A DNA stretch of 64,000 nt from Halichondria panicea (taxonomy: Eukaryota; Porifera; Demospongiae; Suberitida; Halichondriidae): contig NC_087392.1 in the NCBI RefSeq assembly GCF_963675165.1, positions 2,309,001 through 2,373,000 on the forward strand. Direction: 5' to 3'. The number at the start of each line of letters is the position of its first letter. Position 1 is the first letter of the stretch. The notes beneath the pieces are model-generated. The model was not told the origin of the DNA. It ran no database searches and saw only the letters and a program-made list of their open reading frames with translations. Both the position numbers and the translations under genes were made by a program. This document shows, piece by piece, positions 35,690-52,605 of this stretch.

Positions 35690-38600
35690 ATGGCTGACGA
35701 TGAATTACATATGCAAGATGTGTCTGAAGAAGAAGTTAATGCAATGGAGGCGACAACCAATGCAGTTAAACAACAACGAAAGCAGCACACATCCCTGCAA
35801 AAACGCACCCCTGTAAAATTGGAGCATCGACACAGAGCACAGAGCATCATACAGAGCAAGGCCTTGGATGAGCTGGAGACTGAGGTGTTCGAGACAGGCC
35901 TCTATGAGAATTCAGACCTGAGCACTGGAAGCAGTTATGGAGTGATGGGTGCAGAGATTCTCTACAGTAAGGGCCTTCCCAGAGAGACTCTACTTAATCG
36001 ATTAATCATTGGTTGCATGTATGCTATTAGTTTCATAAATCAGCCACCCTTCCTAGGGTCTTTACCTAGGAAGGGTGGCTGATTCATGAGATTAGCATGC
36101 CTATAATTATATGCACAGATCATTCACCTGTAGGGGATATTATGAGACATTCATTCGTGCAGTAATCTTGAGGGAGCTAAATAGCCTGTTCACTAACTAC
36201 TCACAGTAATAGGCTTTGTATGTAAGCAAACAAATTATAGTGACAGTGCACTTTGTTTGCAGCTAATGCTAGCATTTAGTGTTCAAGTGGTTCGGGGCAA
36301 GGGGGATATGAGACACACTAATTGGCTACTCTAGCATATCTGGAACTTTCTTATGTAGTGGTTATTCTGTCTATAAAAACAGTTACTCCTGTTTTAACAA
36401 ATACATTTGGCACCCACTTAAATTTGGTCAATTAAAATGTTTTCTCCAATTAAACTCTGTGCTAAACAAACTATTGTGGTATCTCTGTCAACACAACCAG
36501 AAGAGATACGACACGCGTGCCTCAATTTAGCAATTAGCCTAAATCGAGGCACACGTGTCGTACCCTCCTCTGGCATTCAAAACCCAAGCATACAATTCCA
36601 AATTTCTTTTGGACTAGAAAGCCTTTCTAAGGTAACACTATTAAATAAATGCAGAAAAATATCTGAAGCACTTTTGAACAGCTGTCTCATATTGGTTCTG
36701 TCTATTTAGGATGTGTTTGAGTGCTTGAAGCATGAGTGTATATTCAGAAATTAGGTGTGTACATTTTCCATCATCTGTTTCTGTATGCAGGTTATGTGTG
36801 GTGGAGCATCTTCCATGCTCTACCAGCAATGGTGTGGTTCTTCCCTCTATGTGAAATGGAGATCAGTGGATACGAAGCAGCGGCATTCGTTTGGTTCTCC
36901 CCAATTTTCACTCTGATAGGTCCAATACGGAGAGCCATTTCTACCCCGTTTGGACTCATGGTCCTCCGCTTGTTGAGTATAGTGGGTGTGGCCTCATTCC
37001 AAGCACCCACCAACAAATCCAGACTCCTCATCTTGGCCGCAGGAAACTTATTTGTAATGCTTGGCTGGGTAGCAAACTGGTGGAACATGTCAAAGTTAGA
37101 CAGGTGTGTCCAGTGCATTGAGTCGGCACATAATTATGTGTATTGATATTAAATTGTTTAGGAGACCCCTCTAGGTGCTTTTGCAGGAACTAGACTGAGT
37201 AGTGAATTTTGAATGGTGATTTGGGTGTACATTATTTCCCTGTACATTGTACATGTAGGTTGGCAACAAGGGATTTTACTCAAGGAAGCGTTGCGTTGAC
37301 TGTTACAAAACACTAAGCTTCACTGTACTATAATTATATACACCACACACTAGTCACACTCCTAATTGTAGGGTTAGGGTTAGGGTTAGGGTTATGGTTA
37401 GGTAGCTGAATACTGTGTTGTTTTTATTCATGCAGGCATCGTCGTATCTACCTGCACCTGCTAGGTTACCTGTTCTTCCTGGCTGTGCGGGTGTGGGGCT
37501 CCACCTTCAACTACATCTACATGAGCTACCAACTAAACAATGTTGTTTCTGTGCTCTGTGTCCCACTAGCTATCTACTTGTACATACGAGACCAGAGAAC
37601 CCCAGTGATTAGTCATGAGTTAAGCGAACCCCCACGGGCTAACACTAGATATCCAGGTCTCCTGGCAACAGGGGTGGGATTTGGTGCGCTGCTGTTTCTG
37701 ACTGGACTATTGTTTGGAGAGGTGTCAGTTATCGTCAGGTACTCAGTGGTGCCGATCGGAGAGCAGGGGCCCCAACCTTGGCCATGGGGGTGAGTTATAA
37801 TGTTCGTGTACATGCATGTATTTCTTAGCTTGTCTAGATGTCTGTAAGCATACTATGATGTATTGAACCAATAATTTATGTAAAAAGTACATTGGTCCAG
37901 AATTTAACACAACTAGACATTTCACAATAACTAGAATGGTTTGTTATGTACAACGTACCTTATTTATTTGTTCTCCTCAGACTGGCCACCCTGTGTGCCC
38001 TCACTGTTGGCCTGCTGGGATCTGGTCATTGCAGAGACCTCCTTTCTTCCCATCCCTGGACCATGGTCGGGCTCTTTTTCTCAATGGTCTTCTATTTCAT
38101 GGAGTCCTATACTGCCTTCTTTGGTGGCCTCATATTAGCAGTGTACACAATGTCCCTTTTGCCTCACATCTCCAAGCGTCTTGTTAATTTCCCATCTGGG
38201 AAGGTCTTCCCCATTGCTATGCTGTCATACTTCTTCTTATTGCTACTCTCAGTATGGGTGGTGGCGTATAAGTTTGTACCCGGTGGAGTGATCACTAGGG
38301 AACGGAGCGATGCCATGCATGTTCTTTTGATACTGCTAATAGGGATGGCCTCAAGAAAATTTGGAAGTGAGCACGAATCATCGAAGATGCATAGTCAGAA
38401 AGCAGCCAACAAAAAATCGACTTTGTTTGGTCGATTCTTTCGTCGATTGTCCACAATCACTGAGGAAGACAGTGAAGAATGGCAGGAAACGACGAGAGGA
38501 AGTACCACTCATCAGGTGAGGGCCAGGGAGCTGATAGTAGCCGAGGAGAAAGAAGGAAGACGCTTCCATAGCAAAGCCATCAAAGGTACATATACATGTA

Positions 38601-41080
38601 TTTTATGATTCTAACAATGTCAATACCTATACAGTTGGTGTGGCCATTATTTTGCTCGCTCTGCTTGGCTTTGCTAGTCGTTATCGTCCTTACCCTCCAA
38701 TGCCAGTCGAGGTATGCCAAATCCTGTGTGTAAAAAATCATGTCTGAATTAACTTTGTTCGTCTGTTCTCAGGAACACCCTAATATTGTGAGTGGTGGAA
38801 TCTGGGCCTTTCATTTTGGCTATGACAACAAGGCTTTTCCGAGCATGGAGAGAGCAGCTCAACTCATTCTCAACTCAGGTCAGAGTCTGTGCGAAGCAAC
38901 GTCTATTGTCACTGGCTGGTCTTCTTGGCGTCACTGTTCAGTTTGTAGCTGTTGTAGATTTATAGTTGGAGGAATGCAAAAACTAAAAATCAATCTTTGA
39001 GGCCATAACAGTATTGGTTAGCTCTTGTGTGTTTTACTTGCAGAGGTGGATGTGATAGGTCTCCTGGAGACGGATGCAGCCAGGCACTTCATTGGTAGCA
39101 GGGACATCGCCACCTGGCTGGAGGAGAGACTGAATGTGTATGTGGATTACGGTCCAGGCCCCAAAGCCCACACTTTTGGGTGAGTGACAATTAGTATTGC
39201 TACATGTGCTGATCTATCCCTTTCTGCAGGTGTTTACTGGTCTCCAGGTATCCTATTGTCAAAAGTACACACCATCTCCTTCCGTCACCAGAAGGTAAGT
39301 TCACTGCTCTGTTCATAATTAATTTTAATTAATTTTAATTTTGTGCCCACAGGGGAGATTGCCCCAGCTATTGTGGCTACTGTCAATGTATCTGGAAGCC
39401 TAGTTGACTTCCTCGTTGTACACTTTGGAAATGAGGAGTAAGTTAATTATGCCTCGATGCGCATGGGCAAACGAGGTATACGGTAGTGTGTTTGTGTGTC
39501 TGTGTGTGTGTAGACTGCTACAGCTGCTCAAGGATCAATTATATGCAAGTAAGAGTTTCTATAGGCTTCTAGTCATGTTTTCTTGGATTTTAATTCGTGG
39601 ATTTGCAAAATAATGCTTTGTTCTCGAGTTATGCCTAGTTTTGCTTAGTTGGAATGCCATTGCAGCCTTTTCAGAAGAGTGCGTAGCAATACTTGTTCAC
39701 TGAGTGTGCTACTCCATTTAGTAGTTAGCTCTGCACTAGAACGCTAGCTATTGGTAGCTGTAAGAGTGAGAAGAGAGCTGCAAGGCTCTGCTGATGCAGC
39801 CATTGATTTTAGACTATAACTTTTGGCATCAATCGTTTTTAACAACAATCATGGTCGATCATTACCCACTCTTGAGTTTCCCTGTGATTCTGGATTCTGC
39901 CTGCTTGCAGCAAAATTAATTAATGCAAAATGTTCATGATAATTATAATGTGTGTATAAAAGCTATTTGTAGCTTTATGTTATGTAGCTTTGGCATCTCC
40001 ACCGAGGCATCAGCACCTGCAGTGCTTTCATTATACCACATTACTTATCTTGTGGTAATTCTTGACAGGGATAATCTGGATCGGAAACTTCAGGCACACG
40101 CGGTAGCTGAGCTCTTAGCCAATGCTACGAACCCCATTGTTATGCTGAGCTACGTAACCGATCGTCATGGGAGCAGAGACTACAAAACAATAGTGGAGAA
40201 AGGGAATGTGAATGTGAGTTTCTCTCTGTTTGGATGGAATATTAAAAATTAAGATATTGATTTTTAGGATATTGACACGACTGACAGGAAGAGATTCTGT
40301 GAGTACATCTTCTATCGAGGTCTCATAAGGTCAGTTCAATGAGTGTCCGCCTATTTTGAGAAAATACAATTTTGATACTGCTGAACTTTTCCAATAATTA
40401 TATACTCCTGGTTTAAGCGCACTCCTCATGTGCAAATTGGTCTGATGTATATCTGCAGACTTGGCTATGCTAGAATATCCCATGGAGGGCTGAGTGACAC
40501 CGAGGTCCAGATAGGAAAGTTCAGGATCCCGTCTTCACCTGCTGAACCCGATCACTCCACCGTAACTCAGAACCCGGAGGATGTGCCAGCATGGACACAC
40601 TTCCCTGACATGTGAGATTCATGCCAATATTTTGATGCCCTATCTCTCTTAGACTTGTTACCATTAGGCCACACAAACTAAATCACTTGTTTCTCAGGCC
40701 CACTTCCTTCGTTTTTTACCCCCGCTTGCTCCTTATTTTTAAATGATTAGCTGTAAAGATCGTCAAAAACAACTAACGTAAAGTAAACTTTTAACGACCC
40801 TGCATCCCTGCGTTACTTTTTAGGTCTAAGAAACAGTTTGTGTGCTTTTAGCCTTACACATTAATTAGTGCCCATCAAGTCATTGTACCTACATCCGACT
40901 ATTCACCCTAACCTAACCACTGTATGGATATCACTTGTTCAATACGTGATACACGAGGTTATATGATCACACATGCATCTAAATGCACACTGCAGGTTTG
41001 GGAAGTTGTTCCAGGGTCACTATTATGATGAGTCAAGACATCACTTTCATATGAACACACCAAAGTACTTTAAAGTATAG
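35690..41080 (+). CDS. PGAP2IP: CWH43/PGAP2IP homologue (GPI-anchor lipid remodelling)
   Basis: Probable ER/Golgi multi-pass protein that acts with PGAP2 in remodelling GPI-anchor lipid. Thirteen exons: 35690-35966, 36791-37103, 37436-37789, 37981-38585, 38635-38711, 38773-38878, 39044-39179, 39230-39294, 39353-39437, 40069-40213, 40268-40329, 40459-40611 and 40996-41080; 820 aa, exact frame. A hydrophilic 90-residue N-terminus precedes a membrane region ([20 protein letters not shown] onward, about 12 hydrophobic segments). The luminal C-terminus resembles the endonuclease/exonuclease/phosphatase fold ([42 protein letters not shown]). This arrangement is that of yeast Cwh43 and vertebrate PGAP2IP. 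The 823-bp first intron carries two hairpins and the second a telomere-like tract. Confidence 0.88.
36015..36100. repeat. Perfect-arm hairpin in PGAP2IP intron 1
   Basis: ATCAGCCACCCTTCCTAGG and its exact complement surround a short loop (GTCTTTA). The outer flanks (GCATG...ATTAG.TTCAT) also pair with a few mismatches. Confidence 0.85.
36507..36562. repeat. Short hairpin (TACGACACGCGTGCCTC inverted repeat)
   Basis: Arms TACGACACGCGTGCCTCAAT and ATCGAGGCACACGTGTCGTA pair with a few mismatches around an AT-rich loop. It is a probable MITE remnant. Confidence 0.8.
37367..37403. repeat. Interstitial telomere-like (TAGGGT)n tract
   Basis: About four to five TAGGGT units, one with a substitution (TATGGT), in a PGAP2IP intron. 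It matches the metazoan telomere repeat but is far too short to be a chromosome end. Confidence 0.85.
39438..39800. repeat. Dispersed repeat with TATGCCTCG start, copy 1
   Basis: Shares with 61660-62040 the series ATTATGCCTCG, GATACGGT/GTATACGGTA, TGTGTGTCTGTGTG, TTCTATAGGCTTCTAG, CTTGGATTTT, TCGAGTTATG and GTTAGC. The order and spacing are conserved and identity is perhaps 75%. No ORF. It lies in a PGAP2IP intron. Confidence 0.75.
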
Positions 41081-41317
41081 CTACATACATGGTTATAGTG
41101 GTCTCACTACTCTACAATATAATTATAGAGCTGAGATCAAGATGTATTCATTTACTATTATTGTATTCGAAAGACAACAATGGAGTCATGTTGAACATGG
41201 AACATATTGAGTACATACAGTGAATGAATCGAAGCTAGCATAAAGGCTGACATAAAAAGTGGTAACAGTTCAATAAATAGTTATAGCTATACATCATAAT
41301 AATTATATATACATGGA

Positions 41318-46350
<5,033 letters not shown>

Positions 46351-46607
46351 GATAGTTTTTGGTTACAGTAGGGAGCCATTTCACTTAGTACAATGAACTA
46401 CACTGCTACACAAGCTACTTCTACGATATAGTGCTGTAAACACAGAAGTAAAGGCAATTGCGCAAAATGGTCCTCCTCTTATTTCAAAAGGGTCGAAGTT
46501 CAAATTGACTGGTAGCTAGCGCATGCGCCATGTGATTCGTCACTCCCCCTTTTAATACTGCCACATGGCCCATATTTTCTATTTCCAGTTGAACAGCAGC
46601 AATAATT
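46351..46607. promoter_or_regulatory. Divergent promoter, PLK4 / DNAJA3
   Basis: 257 bp between opposed starts. It contains GCGCATGCGC (about 46519-46528), a CpG palindrome resembling the NRF-1 consensus often found in bidirectional housekeeping promoters. No TATA box is evident. Confidence 0.6.
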
Positions 46608-49121
46608 ATGAGGAGCTGGAGCAGATTATTGAAGTACATTCCAACTGTTTGTCACAGAGGGACAGCGTATGTAGCTCAGGGAGTTGGAAATTCTTTGGCT
46701 TGTAAGACAATTCCAAATAGAAGAGTACATGGATGTATCCTTGGCTGTACATCTTCCACTGGCATGTTCCAAGGATGTAGGGCTATACACACCAGTGGTA
46801 AGGTTCCTGTCGCCTGGCGTATCTATTAATTGATCACAAGTATTGTGTGTGTGCGTTACTAAATCACCATGCGTGCCCTCATACACTTTTTGAGCTTGGA
46901 GTCATTCAAAGATGCATTGTGTAGCTTTGCTCATCACGTTATGGTGGTATTAATTTCTGTGTCACCCAATACCATTGTACTCAGGTTCTTCGGACAAGGA
47001 TGACTATTACAATATGCTGGGTGTTCCCCGTAGTGCCGGTCAGAAAGAGATCAAGAAAGCATATTATGAACTGGCCAAGAAGTATCATCCTGATCTAAAT
47101 AAAGACAATCCAGATGCTGCAAAAAGGTTCACTGAGATCGGAGAAGCTTATGAGGTAAATCATACTCATTCATCATGAATGAAAGATAAGCAGCTCCATT
47201 GTGCAGGTATTGAGTGACCAAGACAAGCGCAACACCTACGATGCCACTGGACACTCAGAATACACTGCCGGATCTCAAGGGGCTAGTAGTGGTTTTACTT
47301 CTTCACAGGCCGAGGAGATATTCAAGTCCTTCTTTGGTGGTGGAGGTTTCGGGAATATGTTTGAGCAGGGCGCAAGTACTCATCGTATTGGTTTGACCTT
47401 GAGTTTTAATGAGTCAGTGAGTGGCTGTACAAAGGACATCTCATTGAGGGTGCAAGGTACATGTGGGAGGTGTTTTGGGACTGGAGGTGAGCCGGGAACC
47501 AAGGAGCAAATGTGTCCTTACTGCAGAGGGAAGGGAGAGGTCAGTGTTTTGGTCTATTATAGATGTGCTATTATATATCCTTTTTATTGTGTGCTAGATT
47601 TACTTTCTGAAGTTTTAATGATGGTATTTACCTATTCTCACTTTTGTCAGGAGTGTATTATAATATCTTCATACACTCCTGCTTTTGTATATGTACTTTT
47701 TCCCTCTCCCTTTTTCCCACAAAAGTATTGACTTTTAAATACTTTATACTGCTGCCCCTTCCCCCACAGGAGGTAATCAACACAGGGTTGTTCCACATGA
47801 AGTCAACGTGTCGACGTTGCCACGGTCAGGGGAAAATAATCACCACCCCCTGTCATCAGTGCTCGGGTACTGGGACCACTGTTCGTGCCCAGAGTGTCAA
47901 TGTACAGGTACCAGCTGGTGTTGCTGACGGCCAGACTCTCAGGGTACCAGTGGGCCAGTCTGAAGCCTACGTTGTCCTGAAGGTGAGTGGTGTGTGAAAT
48001 GGTAGTTTGTTCAACAATCATTACCCTGTGCCGAAACATAATAGTTCTGTGTGTTCTCTGACTGTGCAGGTTACAGACAGTGATTTGTTTGAGCGAGATG
48101 GCTTTGATGTACACTCCGATACTGATGTCAGCTTCACCCAGGCAATACTAGGTGGGGAACTCAAAATTCCAGGACTGAGTGGACACATCATGCTCAAGGT
48201 ACACGTACACGTAGTTGTCATGCCGCAATTAATTTTTATGTCCTGTTCTCATTCAGATACCTGCTGGAGTTCAGTCACATCATCGCATCAAGTTAACCAA
48301 TAGAGGAATACCTCAACTCAATGGATATGGCAAGGGTGACCACTATGTTCATGTAAAGATCTCAATCCCAAAGTAAGTACTGCTGTTTCATACAGCGGCG
48401 TATCCAGTTTTGGGATCAGGGTGCTCGAGCATCCCCCTACACTAAAATTATTACCGTAACTTACTGTTTATCTGGGAGCTATTCTTAAACGGTGAGCAAC
48501 ACTGATATTATCCTATGGATACTGAAGATTATCACTAGCTATTCAGATTGAAAACTAGAGCTTTTGCATGTCTATTGATTAAAACCACACCTTAAAAACG
48601 TTGTCATGCGCCATTCGTTCGATTATTGTTGTTATTTTTGTTATAGGAGGTTAACCAAGCAGCAGAGAGAACTAATAACTGAGTATGCCCTGACAGAGAA
48701 CTTGGTGAATGGGACAGTCAATGGACTTGACAAAGGTCAGTATAATAATATACTAGGGCGCGAGTGAAGTTAGCAAATTAAGATGTACGTAAATCAATCG
48801 AGTGACTTCAATTGAGTAAAGCATTAGTTTGTTTGCTTAATTTGAGCGATGTACTTGCATACATACAAACAGAAAAATCCCCATGTAACTCACTAGTGTG
48901 AGGCTCGCTTCTCTTGCCCAATAATTATGTCAACAGCTTACAATCTGTTATGTATGGTATATCATTTCCCAGGTAGAACGGAGAACAAAGATGGACCTTC
49001 CTCTGTCGTCAAAGTCGAAGAAAAAGGAATCATTCAAAAGTTAAAAGACGTGTTTTGGAAGTCAGATGATGACGAAGCTGAACAACAACAAACTGATCAG
49101 AGTAGAGATAAAATGAGCTAA
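46608..49121 (+). CDS. DNAJA3: DNAJA3/TID1, mitochondrial HSP40 co-chaperone
   Basis: Stimulates mitochondrial HSP70 ATPase in protein folding. Exons 46608-46797, 46985-47154, 47207-47539, 47770-47982, 48070-48198, 48257-48372, 48647-48735 and 48973-49121; 462 aa, exact frame (human 480). The Arg-rich N-terminus lacking acidic residues ([20 protein letters not shown]) fits a mitochondrial presequence. The J domain ([23 protein letters not shown] at YHPDLN) is followed by a Gly/Phe region and four CxxCxGxG zinc motifs ([32 protein letters not shown]), then a CTD substrate-binding region. The acidic Gln-rich tail ([15 protein letters not shown]) is longer than the folded core. The intron 48373-48646 carries an apparent dispersed repeat. 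Confidence 0.95.
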
Positions 49122-49264
49122 CTCACAGCTCTCATTGTACATATAATTGTGTTCATTATTAATTTGTCAATTCACCACAATAATATTAATGATAATTCCA
49201 TTCTCTGTAAAACTTTTTTGTGAAAACATCAAAATGCCATAATTATAGAGTGTGATCTAGAAGA

Positions 49265-49996
<732 letters not shown>

Positions 49997-50210
49997 AGTG
50001 GAGTGTTGTTTCTTTCATATACTTCGAGCTTCATGTACTTGCATATCTGAAACCACATGGCCTAGAAATTTTAGCTGGGTGTGGCCTAACATCTCCACTG
50101 CAGGAAGTGAATGGCCCTAATTATTAACGTGTATAACTGGATGTAAACAAACAAGCTCTGTGAGCTCTTGAACGTGATTTACCACAAGCTCCAAGAAATA
50201 GCACAAAGCA
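49997..50210. promoter_or_regulatory. Divergent promoter, UFM1 / membrane-protein gene
   Basis: 214 bp between opposed starts. No clear TATA box is seen. Confidence 0.55.
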
Positions 50211-50943
50211 ATGGAGCCAAAAACGTTTCTGCCATTAACTGTCGTGATCATTGGTCTATTTACCCCAGCAGGTAAGGTGTCAAATCCAGTAAAATCTTTG
50301 TAGTTAGCTAGAAAATTACGATCCTCCATCGACTATTTCTTTTGTAGCATACGCACAGGGGACTATCATTGACCTTGAGGAATGTCAGTCACTGGGACTC
50401 CACTGTGGCAGAGAAGAAGCTGGAACCTCACAGCAGTACTGCTGTATCGAGATCAATGGCCATTTTCCAATTCACAGCTGTTGTAACCCGTACATTGGGT
50501 GAGTAGACTAGTTTACAATAATTTTGTGTGTAATACTTTCCATTTACAGACTAGCTATTGGACTCTCAGTAGCAATCCCACTCCTTGTTGCCATCATAAT
50601 AGGCCTGATCGTCGCCTACTGTTGGTGCTCTCGCTACCAGAATCGGAAGATGGACCGTCTCATGATTGCCTATCGCCAAGCCCAGCTAGAAGATGAGCAA
50701 GAGGAGGATGGCAGCGATGAACCAGTCAACTCTGCTGCTCCCCCTGTCTACACACCAGTTGCTAGCTCTGAGCGGGACAATTCTGAAGCTGGGCTACCTG
50801 TGTATACCAAGTCTGATCCCTTTGCCCCCCAAAGCACTGATACTGCTGCTGTGATAGAGCCTACGGTTGAGCAGCAAAGCACTGAGACGCAACTCGACGA
50901 TGTTCCTTTGTTGCCGGATGAAAACGATACTGAAACAGTATAA
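50211..50943 (+). CDS. Type I membrane protein with short Cys-rich ectodomain and PPVY tail (Shisa/CYYR1-like)
   Basis: Exons 50211-50271, 50348-50498 and 50550-50943; 201 aa, exact frame. A signal peptide (MEPKTFLPLTVVIIGLFTPA) precedes a roughly 50-residue ectodomain with CQSLGLHC, YCCIEI and SCCNPY, then one membrane helix (LSVAIPLLVAIIIGLIVAYC). The tail is acidic with PPVYTP and a second proline-poor LPVYTK motif. The CC-containing ectodomain, membrane helix and PPxY tail recall Shisa, CYYR1 and WBP1/VOPP1 proteins, which bind WW-domain ubiquitin ligases through the tail. Orthology is not established. Head to head with UFM1. Confidence 0.75.
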
Positions 50944-51138
50944 AAATGTGTGATGGGTAACGTACCAAAACATTGACTTTTTAATGGTTGCTTAGCTTTT
51001 CGTCCATTTTAAACCAGTTTTGTATTTCTTGCTGTTTTTGGTTTTAATTTCATCTCATCTTTGAAATTAATTTTGTGTGTGAAACGATATACATAATATT
51101 GATTACATGTACATGTACCACGACAAATTAACAAAACT

Positions 51139-52339
51139 TTAAAGTTTCTTGCCTATTACACACCAATTCTCATGGTCATAAAATTCTTCTATAACTACTA
51201 CATCAGTACATTTAGACAACAATTGAACAAGTTCCCCTCTTTGAAACACATGGTAGTATCTCTGGAATGTTTGATAGCCCCTCTTCTCAAGACCATTGCT
51301 TGCATTAGCTGCACAATCATCATTTGGGGAGTTCCTTTGTGCTAATTCATGTGAATTTGTTATCTTTCCTTTATATGGAGCAATGTCAACATTGTTAGCA
51401 ATGGCTTCTGTTGAGCATTCGACGTCAGTTCTATGAAGCTCATGTGATTCCTCTCCAATAGTTTTGTGCGGTCCAATTGCTAGATCTTCGTCGCTTAAGT
51501 TTAGAGCTGACAAGTCACCCAGTAGATATTCAGTATGTGATGTATCCTCCGTTAAATTGAGTTCAGTAGAGTCCTCGTGTCCAACAGCACTTGCCTGTGA
51601 TACTTGACTTTTTTGCTGTTTCTTTTGTTTCTTCTTTAGTCTTTTTCTTTCTCTCATTCTCGCATTATCTGTGCTCTTTTGGGATACTTTTTCTTGGCTT
51701 GCCCCTTTCGCATATTTAGGTTGTAGATGCCAAGGAACCATAACATCCTGTGCCTCAAACTGCATATACAGAGATATAGCATTTCCTTAGTGTTCATATC
51801 ACTACCAAATTGGGTGTCATAATACAATTACCTGCTTCCTTTCTTGCTCCATGGCCCAAACATACACCAACATGTGCCCTCCACTCCTAAGTATTCTGGT
51901 CATCTCCCTGAGAGCTGCCAGTCGTCTCTCCTCGGTCGACAAGTGGTGAATCACAGCAATGCAGATGACAGCATCAAACATTCCCGTCCTATAAGGAAGT
52001 TGCAGACAGTCACACACAGCCACCTCATGACCTCGATCATTTGCTATGGATATCAACTCAGGACAAATATCCGAGCCAAGACAATATGTTGATTGGTTGA
52101 CTCCGAGGTACTTTCCATTACCACATCCTTGAAAATAATGATTATAGTCATTAGTACTATAGTAGTATCATGTGATATTGCTCCTCACCTACATCGGCAA
52201 TGATGCTTGAAACAGGTTGGTCATTCAAAAACTGAGCAATCCTGGGCCAAGGCTTGAATCTTGTGTCACTGAAGTGGGTGGCAATCTGTGAATACACCTT
52301 GTGCACATGTTCATGCTCTAGATCAGCAGTTAGCTCCAT
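51139..52339 (-). CDS. TRMT9B: Trm9-like tRNA wobble-uridine methyltransferase
   Basis: SAM-dependent methyltransferase of the Trm9/ALKBH8/TRMT9B family, which methylates carboxymethyl-uridine at tRNA position 34. Exons on minus: 52189-52339, 51832-52127 and 51139-51759; 355 aa, exact frame. The N-terminus MELTADLEHEHVHKVYSQIA has HFSDTRFKPWP, then motif I DVGCGNGKYL, VCDCLQLPYR, AVIHHLSTEERR and LRSGGHMLVYVWAMEQ. The conserved DVMVPWH follows. A long Lys/Ser-rich insert separates it from the final YQRYYHVF-type block. There is no AlkB or RRM domain, so it is Trm9/TRMT9B-like rather than ALKBH8. Head to head with ETFDH (266 bp). Confidence 0.88.
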
Positions 52340-52605
52340 CACAACTTAAAGTACTAGATACAGTGTACTACAGTGTAGTGCACATGGACAAAGTAGAATT
52401 TCTAAATAGAGATCATTTTCTGGGTGCAAAGGTCAAATGCAAAAGATTAAAGATGATGAAACGTTCTCTACATGTTTTCAAGGCAGCCAGACATGGTAAA
52501 CTCAAACTTTAAGCTGTCAGAAATGTATCCAGTGCTCATGGGTGCATGCCCAAAAAGCTTGTATATAAATCTTATATAGGAGATCTAGTTAGGTTTCACA
52601 TAATT
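52340..52605. promoter_or_regulatory. Divergent promoter, Trm9-like / ETFDH
   Basis: 266 bp between opposed starts if ETFDH begins at 52606; an upstream in-frame ATG at 52546 would shorten it. No TATA box is evident. Confidence 0.5.

Noticed and set aside
37367-37403. Telomere end
   Set aside because: Only four to five TAGGGT units inside an intron with genes on both sides.
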